The notes under the pieces were generated by a model, which had not been told where the DNA came from, ran no database searches, and saw nothing but the letters and a program-made list of their open reading frames with translations. DNA of 9,268 bases from JAAYDK01 sp964543935 (lineage in GTDB: Bacteria > Spirochaetota > Spirochaetia > Sphaerochaetales > Sphaerochaetaceae), in the NCBI GenBank assembly GCA_964543935.1, contig CAZJAK010000090.1, forward strand, positions 1 through 9,268. The letters are read 5' to 3'. Positions within the stretch are counted from its first letter, which is position 1, and every line of letters starts with the position of its first letter. Made by a program: the position numbers and the translations under genes. Positions 1-5,746 of this stretch are shown here, one piece after another.

Positions 1-185
1 CACTGCGCAAGTTCGAACAAAGCGGGGCAATATCCTTGGAATCGTTCGTAAAGCTCTTGGTGGTGTTGGGAATGGTGGACGCTGTGGTACAAGCTACCAA
101 ATTGCCTCCATCCTCTTTCACCACCATCGATGAAGTGATTGAACTCGCCACCGCTCCCAAGCGGAAACGAGGGAGACGGTCATGA
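1..185 (+). CDS. HipB-like HTH antitoxin/repressor (3' part only)
   Basis: The 3' end of a gene that begins before the window; the reading frame starts at base 3 and stops at TGA 183-185, leaving 60 codons. The visible protein has a short stretch typical of Xre/Cro regulators paired with HipA (KFEQSGAISLESFVKLL), which corresponds to the end of the HTH region and the helix after it. It then runs through a low-complexity linker to a strongly basic tail (KRKRGRR). By family knowledge such proteins bind operator DNA as dimers, repress their own operon and bind and neutralise the HipA kinase. The stop overlaps the start of the next gene as ATGA, the usual arrangement for a translationally coupled antitoxin-toxin pair. 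The DNA-binding helices lie outside the window, so the assignment rests on this tail and on the neighbour. Confidence 0.75.
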   Translation, partial: LRKFEQSGAISLESFVKLLVVLGMVDAVVQATKLPPSSFTTIDEVIELATAPKRKRGRRS

Positions 186-1414
186 AGATGCACCAATCGA
201 ATAAAGTCATTCAGGTGGGACTGGATTTCGGTGAAGAACACATTCCCGTTGGCAGATTGGCACTGCACGAGCGTAACATCTATTTTGCGTATGAACATGC
301 TTTCATCGACCGCGGCTTGGAGATCTCGCCCTTCATACTTCCTCTGAAGGCAGGATTGACCCACTCTGAGGACAATCTGTTTGAAGGATTGCCCGGGGTG
401 TTCAACGACAGCCTTCCGGATGGGTGGGGACGGCTTCTATTCGACCGCCACATGCAATCGCTGGGATTATCGCTTGCAGAAATCACACCGTTGGATAGAT
501 TGGCCTTTGTAGGAACTAGCTCTCTCGGTGCATTGGTGTATGACCCCCATACCGATAATTCTTTCGAAGCTACACCACTTGATCTGGATGGTGTGGCAAT
601 CGCTGCAAAACAGGTATTGCACGGTGCTTCCAGCGTAGTATTGCAGGAGCTCTTGGCCCTAAATGGTTCTTCTGCCGGAGCAAGACCCAAAGCGCTCGTC
701 GGAGTATCTGAAAATCGGCAGCAGATCATCCACGGAGGAACCGGCTACGAGGAAGGATGTGAGCCTTGGATCGTGAAATTCCCAGCTTCCCACGATGCCA
801 TTGATGCTGGTTCAGTGGAATATGTGTATGCACTGATGGCAAAGCTGGCTGGGTTGTCGGTACCGGATGTATATCTGTTCCCAGCCTGCGAAGGCCCCGG
901 GTATTTCGCTACCAAGCGTTTTGACCGTAATGGGAACAAACGTTTGCACATGCACACAGTCTGTGGTCTGTTGCATGCCGATTTCCGTCATCCCTCTCTT
1001 GATTACCAGGATTTGATTGCCCTCGCGTTCATGCTGACCCGTGATATCCGCGAAGTAGAACGGATGTACCGATTGGCAGTATTCAATGTCTTGGCCCACA
1101 ACCGAGACGACCATGCCAAGAACTTCAGTTTCTTGATGGATGCAACAGGTCAGTGGAAGTTGTCCCCGGCGTATGATCTGACTTTCTCTTCAGGTCCTGG
1201 TGGGGAACAAAGCATGATGGTGATGGGCGAGGGAAGAAATCCCACCGTGGACCATCTGGTCAAGCTTGGTCTTGAAGCCAAGCTTGCCAAGCCGCTCATT
1301 GCGCACATCATCGACCAAACCCGATCGGCGTTGGCAGCGTGGCCTGAATTGGCTAAGCACCACGGGGTGACCGACTTAACCATGCAAGCCATCGCCAAGA
1401 GGTTGGATGTGTAA
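182..1414 (+). CDS. hipA: HipA-family serine/threonine kinase (type II toxin)
   Basis: Complete 410-residue HipA-family kinase. The N-terminal subdomain (about 10-120) carries the family blocks FNDSLPDGWGR at 74-84 and the LDRLAFVG and SSLGAL motifs at 104-118. A P-loop-like GSSAGARPKA at 162-171 matches the segment holding the autophosphorylated serine in Escherichia coli HipA; S164 is the likely equivalent. The ATP-binding lysine is probably K199 (IVKFP). The catalytic loop is N307-R-D309-D-H311-A-K-N314-F, and the metal-binding motif that replaces DFG is Y331-D332. All key kinase residues are present, so it should be active. Family members phosphorylate aminoacyl-tRNA synthetases (GltX in E. 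coli) and arrest growth; the target here is unknown. The ATG overlaps the antitoxin stop by 4 bases and follows GGGAG with a 6-base spacer. Length is usual for the family. Confidence 0.9.
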   Translation: MKMHQSNKVIQVGLDFGEEHIPVGRLALHERNIYFAYEHAFIDRGLEISPFILPLKAGLTHSEDNLFEGLPGVFNDSLPDGWGRLLFDRHMQSLGLSLAEITPLDRLAFVGTSSLGALVYDPHTDNSFEATPLDLDGVAIAAKQVLHGASSVVLQELLALNGSSAGARPKALVGVSENRQQIIHGGTGYEEGCEPWIVKFPASHDAIDAGSVEYVYALMAKLAGLSVPDVYLFPACEGPGYFATKRFDRNGNKRLHMHTVCGLLHADFRHPSLDYQDLIALAFMLTRDIREVERMYRLAVFNVLAHNRDDHAKNFSFLMDATGQWKLSPAYDLTFSSGPGGEQSMMVMGEGRNPTVDHLVKLGLEAKLAKPLIAHIIDQTRSALAAWPELAKHHGVTDLTMQAIAKRLDV

Positions 1415-1607
1415 AACCGGATGGCCGAAGATGTGTTCGTATGCGTATATCCTCACATGTCATTCTTTGGGAAAAATATTGGTCTGGTAATGAAATCAAA
1501 ACCATCCTTGCGCACCAAAATCACGTATGCAAGACACATGATTCGCTCGAAGTGATTGGATTACCTTCGGGCAAGGTCCACATAGCCTCAATATCCGCAC
1601 TATCGGT

Positions 1608-2630
1608 CTACAGCAGGACCTTCCTGCCTGTCCGTGATGATTCATACACTCCCAGGATCACCGACAGGGGGATACGGCCTTGCCTGCCATCGATGAGCAA
1701 CGGTGTTCCATCGAGGAGATGTCCGACGATGTCGCGGTATTCGCGGGCATGGTAGGTGTGGGTGATGCCTTTGGCGTTGGACGAAGAGGAACCTCCCGCC
1801 GATTTCGTAGGGGTGACGGGGCAGGGGGAATCCAAACTCCAGAGCGTTATGGCATCCTCCTCCAAGATGACCGTACCGAGTTCACCGCCGATGATGAACC
1901 TCTTTGAGAACGACGGCTGTGAACACACCGTGGCGTCGATGACCGCCACCGCTCCACAATCGAATTCAACAGCTGCAGCAGCAGTGTCCTCCACCTCGAT
2001 GTTGCGCAAGAGGGTTTTGGCATAACCCATGACCGAGCGGGGTTTCCCCATGAAATAGCACAACAAGTCGATCCCATGGATGCCCTGGTTCATCATGACG
2101 CCACCGCCATCGTGGGCATAGGTGCCTCTCCAAGCAGCTTGGTCGTAATAGGCTTGGTCTCGCGTATAGCGCATCATCAGCGAGGCAGAAACAAGCTTGC
2201 CCAACTCTCCATGTTCAATGGCTCGCTTGATGGCGAAGGCCGCATCAGAAAAGCGTGATTGCGAGATCACCGCCAGACACAATCCCCGTTCTTCAGCCAG
2301 CTTGATGAGAGTGTCGGCATCCGCCAAGGTCGTGCAAAGGGGCTTTTCCACGATGACGTGCTTGTTGCTGTGCAAAGCCGCGACCGCTTGGTGGAAATGC
2401 TCTCCGGTTGGCGAACAGAGGGCGACAGCGTCGATAGCCTGGTCGGCAAGCATCTCTTCATATGCCCCATACGGCATCACTGAGGGAAATTCGGCACAAA
2501 AGGCTTGTGTGCTCGCCAAACTCTTGCTGCAAGCTCCCGCCAAGACAGCCTGGGTCGTATCAGCAATCGCCTTGGCGTGGTAACGTGCCACCATCCCGCA
2601 CCCGACAATCCCAATCTTGACCTGTTTCAT
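1608..2630 (-). CDS. Gfo/Idh/MocA-family NAD(P)-dependent oxidoreductase
   Basis: A 340-residue cytoplasmic dehydrogenase, last gene of the operon. The N-terminal Rossmann fold shows the nucleotide-binding motif GIVGCGMVARYHA at 7-19. The family signature E95-K96-P97 supplies the catalytic lysine. The C-terminal alpha/beta domain has GGGVMMNQGIHGIDLL at 175-190, where H185 is the usual catalytic histidine; N181 sits where many members have aspartate, a common variant. Family members oxidise or reduce a hydroxyl/keto group on sugars, sugar phosphates, inositols or glycosides, including inositol dehydrogenases, glucose-fructose oxidoreductase and 1,5-anhydrofructose reductase. The substrate cannot be read from sequence. 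ATG 2628-2630 lies 16 bases after the stop of the FAD gene and has only a weak GAGG site about 10 bases away, so it probably depends on translation of the gene before it. It ends with TAG. Confidence 0.9.
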   Translation of the reverse strand: MKQVKIGIVGCGMVARYHAKAIADTTQAVLAGACSKSLASTQAFCAEFPSVMPYGAYEEMLADQAIDAVALCSPTGEHFHQAVAALHSNKHVIVEKPLCTTLADADTLIKLAEERGLCLAVISQSRFSDAAFAIKRAIEHGELGKLVSASLMMRYTRDQAYYDQAAWRGTYAHDGGGVMMNQGIHGIDLLCYFMGKPRSVMGYAKTLLRNIEVEDTAAAAVEFDCGAVAVIDATVCSQPSFSKRFIIGGELGTVILEEDAITLWSLDSPCPVTPTKSAGGSSSSNAKGITHTYHAREYRDIVGHLLDGTPLLIDGRQGRIPLSVILGVYESSRTGRKVLL

Positions 2631-2646
2631 GCCATCACACCCTCAT

Positions 2647-3849
2647 TTACTTGTTGATATCCAGCATCATACCATCTTTGGCCAAGAGTTTCCGTAGGTG
2701 TCCGACCGGGACCTCTTGGACAGACACATGGTTTTCGATGGCCATTGCAGCAGCCGTACCGGCAGCTTGGCCGGTCAAAGCCGCTTGCGGGATGCACCTG
2801 GTCAACTCCCAAGCCTCCCCACTGCTTGAAATGCAACGACCGGCACACAAGACATTTTTCAAACCAGGCACAGAGAGTGTCCGATACGGAATTTCATACA
2901 CCGGTCCCGGCCTGCGCCAATCGCCGGTGGCCCCGATGTTGTCCTTAAAATGCTTGCCTGCGTCTTGGTCTGAAAGCAGATATGCTCCTTGGATCCTGCG
3001 CGACATGCGGATCTGGGCCATGCCGGGCAGGGAAGCGGGCACGAACTCACTGTCGCCTTTCATATAATCCAACAGGCGTTTATGGCCATCGATGATGAAG
3101 CGGTTGACCCCTTCGGCTGAGTCCCCGTAATAGGGGATATCCACGACATGCTGCTTGGCTGCAGTGTCGATCTTGCCAAAACTGACCAACTTGAGGCCCG
3201 GTCCATCGGGACCACCCCGTTTCTGGTAATGGGAAGCCGCCCCTTTGGTGCAATAATTCCAGATGGCCAAGCTGTTCTTGGCGGCCATGCAGGTGTGGCC
3301 GGCCCGGGCGAACACCTCGGCATCCCCGGAGGCATCCACGACCGCCTTGCACACATACCGGGATCGACCCGACTTGTTCTCCACATGGATGGCGTTACAT
3401 ACTCCGTCGGTACATTCCGATCCGACAAACAAGCTGTCATAGACGATGTCGATACCCTCGCTGAGCAGCAACTCCTCAAGGGCAAGCGAGAAAGCCGGTC
3501 CGTTGAACTTGCATTCGTAGCGGCGGCCTTCTTGCTTCCACGAGCCCAGATCGGCTCCGTAATAGGCATACTTGGCCGACAGATGCAACAACTCCTCGGC
3601 AATGCCCCCGATGACCTGGTTGCCGTACCCATCATCCAACGGGAGATAGATGACAATGTGTCCGGTGGTTCCCAGCCCTCCAAGGACGGTGAGCTTTTCC
3701 ACCACCAAGACCCGCTGGTTGTTCCTGTGGGCAGCCAACGCAGCCGCGCAACCGGCCACGCCGCCACCGATGACAATCACATCATAGCAACCGGATAAGG
3801 CAACGGTTTGTTGATTGACAATGCCGGCAGGGCGTTCTTGGCTTTCCAT
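2647..3849 (-). CDS. FAD-dependent oxidoreductase (FAD_oxidored-like family)
   Basis: A 400-residue flavoprotein. The FAD-binding Rossmann motif is DVIVIGGGVAGCAAA at 23-37 (GxGxxG = G28, G30, G33), ending in acidic E51, which binds the FAD ribose. GGLGTTGHIVIYLP follows at 57-70, then GGIAEELL at 81-88, both typical of the PF12831-type family. The C-terminal FAD contact block is around 330-366 (LCAGRCISSSGEAWEL and the following GQAAGTAAA). No signal peptide, membrane segment or Fe-S cluster motif is visible, so it should be soluble and cytoplasmic. Relatives occur in many carbohydrate catabolic clusters, but few have known substrates; oxidation or reduction of a sugar-derived hydroxyl or a C=C bond is plausible. 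ATG 3847-3849 is preceded by AGGAAGGAG with an 8-base spacer, one of the best ribosome sites in the operon. It begins 15 bases after the isomerase-like gene. Confidence 0.88.
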   Translation of the reverse strand: MESQERPAGIVNQQTVALSGCYDVIVIGGGVAGCAAALAAHRNNQRVLVVEKLTVLGGLGTTGHIVIYLPLDDGYGNQVIGGIAEELLHLSAKYAYYGADLGSWKQEGRRYECKFNGPAFSLALEELLLSEGIDIVYDSLFVGSECTDGVCNAIHVENKSGRSRYVCKAVVDASGDAEVFARAGHTCMAAKNSLAIWNYCTKGAASHYQKRGGPDGPGLKLVSFGKIDTAAKQHVVDIPYYGDSAEGVNRFIIDGHKRLLDYMKGDSEFVPASLPGMAQIRMSRRIQGAYLLSDQDAGKHFKDNIGATGDWRRPGPVYEIPYRTLSVPGLKNVLCAGRCISSSGEAWELTRCIPQAALTGQAAGTAAAMAIENHVSVQEVPVGHLRKLLAKDGMMLDINK

Positions 3850-3864
3850 TGAACATTCTCCTTC

Positions 3865-4947
3865 CTATGACCGGGGACCAAAGAAACGAAACACTACCAA
3901 CGGTCGATCCGCCCGCGCTTCAAGCGATATGGTGCTGCATCCGGCCGGCACGAAATATTGATCTCCGCTTTGTATCGGGGTGGCAGTGCCGTTACAGGTA
4001 AGCAACCCGCTGCCTGCGAACACATACAGACCGCAAAATTGATGGTCGAAGTTGATATCAACCTTGTGTGAAACACGATAGCGTTCCAGTTTGAAGCAAG
4101 GAGTATGGTTGTAGCCAACCAACTCAGAGCGGTGATAACAGCTCGTTTCCTCAATCCGCTGTGGTGGGATCTTCCAGCGCTGTTCAGCCTCTGCCCTGCT
4201 CACTCCTCCATACGAAAAACAATCGAACATCAGGTCGAATCCGAGACCTTGGTGGCAAGCTTGGTCGGGGATGTGCAGCCCGGTCGGGGTAATCCGCTCG
4301 ACACGGATGGTGTAGTCGGTTGGTTCCTGGATCTCGATGAGCAGGCACCCCTTGCCGATGGCATGGGGGACACCGGCTTGCACGAGGAAGGTCTGACCGG
4401 GTAGTACATCGAAACGATGCATCAAAGCCAGCATGGCAGCGTTGTCTTGTTCATGAAAGCAACGTTGCCACTCGGTTCGGGTGATGCCCTGCTTGAAACC
4501 GAGGTAGATGGCAGGAGGTTCTCCGTCGATAGTGCGCCCGCCCAAGACGTGCCAGCACTCGGTTTTCCCAAAGCGGGAATTGAACAAGCGCATGGCCTGT
4601 TCCTTATCGGGATGGACCTGTACGGTCAACCGTTCGGCGGCGTCAATGATTTTGACCAACACACCGGTGGTCTCCGATCGGGCATTTCCCAAGGCTTGTT
4701 GTGGATCGGCCTTGATGTAATCTTTGAGCGACAAGCGGTGCCCCTCCAGAAAGCTCATGCCTTCATGGACACACTCTTCTCGCCCGACGTTGCGGGCAAC
4801 TGTGGTGGACATGATCCATTCTTCGGGGAAATGATTGTCTTCCCCGCCGGCAATTCCGTGGATCGCATCGATGCGGCTGCCACCGAGATACGTCCGCCAG
4901 GCCCGAGCGGGCTCGAGCCTGACAGGAGCGCTGTACTGCTGAATCAT
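3865..4947 (-). CDS. Class I mannose-6-phosphate isomerase-like cupin
   Basis: A 360-residue protein of the type I phosphomannose isomerase family, which interconverts mannose 6-phosphate and fructose 6-phosphate with one zinc ion. The ligands are all visible: Q110 and H112 in LTVQVHPD, E130 in GKTECWHV and H195 in AGVPHAIGKG. The loop TDYTIRV at 210-216 carries R215, the likely counterpart of the active-site arginine. The length lies between the short Bacillus-like forms (about 315) and E. coli ManA (391). Because it sits inside a GRE operon rather than with mannose genes, it may act on a related phospho-sugar, so I give no gene symbol. ATG 4945-4947 overlaps the stop of the cupin gene by 4 bases (ATGA) and has no clear ribosome site of its own, which implies translational coupling. 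It stops with TAG. Confidence 0.85.
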   Translation of the reverse strand: MIQQYSAPVRLEPARAWRTYLGGSRIDAIHGIAGGEDNHFPEEWIMSTTVARNVGREECVHEGMSFLEGHRLSLKDYIKADPQQALGNARSETTGVLVKIIDAAERLTVQVHPDKEQAMRLFNSRFGKTECWHVLGGRTIDGEPPAIYLGFKQGITRTEWQRCFHEQDNAAMLALMHRFDVLPGQTFLVQAGVPHAIGKGCLLIEIQEPTDYTIRVERITPTGLHIPDQACHQGLGFDLMFDCFSYGGVSRAEAEQRWKIPPQRIEETSCYHRSELVGYNHTPCFKLERYRVSHKVDINFDHQFCGLYVFAGSGLLTCNGTATPIQSGDQYFVPAGCSTISLEARADRPLVVFRFFGPRS

Positions 4948-5723
4948 CGCCGCAATTCGCCGTTGTTGCTGAACTCGACATGCTTACCGGTGGCGATATG
5001 GGAAGCATCGAGGCGTTTGAGCGCCACATCGTTATCGGGATAGAAGTCGATCCACAGGTAATGGCAATGCTGGCCCTGTTTGACATCGATGCCATGCATG
5101 GCACCGAGGGGGATGTACAACAGCTCGTTGCCTTTCATGCGGATGGGCTGGAAATCGATGAGGACGTCCATCTCGTTTTCAGGGAAGCTGAAGAAATATT
5201 GGTCGAGCATAGGGTGGTCGTGCGATTTGACTGCATCGACACCATAGGTTTCCACCGAACCGAAAGCGAAACGCGGGATGATGCGTTGCTCGATGACAGC
5301 CCGGCTGATGGTCTTCTCGCTCTTGTTCCTGTCGCGGTACTGCTTGGCATTGCGGTAGATTTGGATGTGGGGGAACTGGGTCATGTACTCGGCAGCCAAC
5401 TCGTCGTCGCCCTCTTTCCAATCCCAACGGATCTCCAGCAACTGGCAATCGGTCAGCGCCACGATGTCTACGGACAGCTTCGGATTCGGCACGAACGAGA
5501 CCCGTTCATGGAATGTGTAGCTGTTTTTATCGGTGGTGAACGTCACATCACCACTGATGAGGATCAAGATGTGATGGAAAGGCCCCGGTTGTAACGTGAG
5601 CGTCGAGCCTGCCACGATACTATGGTGGTAGGGAGTGGCTCCAGGGATGCACCCCGGCAATACGGTTACGCTTCTGTTTTCCTTCACTGTAACGTCCACG
5701 GTCTTTCTCGGTACCTCTTTCAT
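4944..5723 (-). CDS. Two-domain cupin protein, possibly KduI/IolB-like
   Basis: A 259-residue bicupin of unknown function. The C-terminal cupin keeps a full metal site: H168-D-H170 followed by Q175 (HxHxxxxQ, with Gln in place of the usual Glu) and the second motif P205-L-G-A-M-H210 (PxGxxH). The N-terminal cupin (about 30-95) has lost these ligands and is probably structural. Two domains, the total size, and the stretch MLDQYFFSFPENE together with the late histidine resemble 5-keto-4-deoxyuronate isomerase (KduI) and 5-deoxyglucuronate isomerase (IolB). That similarity is by eye only. I chose ATG 5721-5723 because AAGGAG lies 6 bases before it. An in-frame ATG at 5748-5750, overlapping the GRE stop by 4 bases, would add nine residues but has no good ribosome site. 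No HTH is seen, so this is more likely an enzyme than an AraC-type regulator. Confidence 0.75.
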   Translation of the reverse strand: MKEVPRKTVDVTVKENRSVTVLPGCIPGATPYHHSIVAGSTLTLQPGPFHHILILISGDVTFTTDKNSYTFHERVSFVPNPKLSVDIVALTDCQLLEIRWDWKEGDDELAAEYMTQFPHIQIYRNAKQYRDRNKSEKTISRAVIEQRIIPRFAFGSVETYGVDAVKSHDHPMLDQYFFSFPENEMDVLIDFQPIRMKGNELLYIPLGAMHGIDVKQGQHCHYLWIDFYPDNDVALKRLDASHIATGKHVEFSNNGELRR

Positions 5724-5729
5724 CGTATT

Positions 5730-5735
5730 CTCCTT
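5730..5735 (-). promoter_or_regulatory. Shine-Dalgarno site deciding the cupin start
   Basis: AAGGAG on the - strand, 6 bases or so before ATG 5723. It lies downstream of the alternative ATG at 5750 and therefore supports the 259-residue product. Confidence 0.65.
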
Positions 5736-5746
5736 TTTTATATGGT

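Noticed and set aside
1260..1290. Repeated CAAGCTTG palindromes in the kinase gene
   Set aside because: They encode the Lys-Leu pairs of an ordinary coding stretch (KLGLEAKLAK) and sit well inside the gene; chance codon repetition explains them.
1415..1607. Possible bidirectional terminator between the converging kinase gene and operon
   Set aside because: Only weak inverted repeats are present (ATGTG/CACAT at 1431-1458, AATCAC/GTGATT at 1519-1557, CGAAG/CTTCG near 1549-1567), with long loops and no run of T on either strand.
1441..1755. An open frame of 104 codons on the + strand downstream of the kinase gene
   Set aside because: Its second half runs antisense through the Gfo/Idh/MocA gene, it has no good ribosome site and the protein has no recognisable motif or domain pattern.
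3060..3798. Long open frames in the other frames across the FAD gene, the isomerase and the GRE (for example 3148-3798, 4417-5043, 4980-5594, 6347-6958, both strands)
   Set aside because: They overlap genes with clear domain motifs, and their translations are rich in Arg/Pro/Ser or otherwise featureless, as expected of shadow frames in GC-rich DNA.
4944..5723. AraC-type transcriptional regulator with a cupin sensor domain
   Set aside because: The protein consists of two cupin domains with no C-terminal pair of helix-turn-helix motifs, and it lies inside the catabolic operon.
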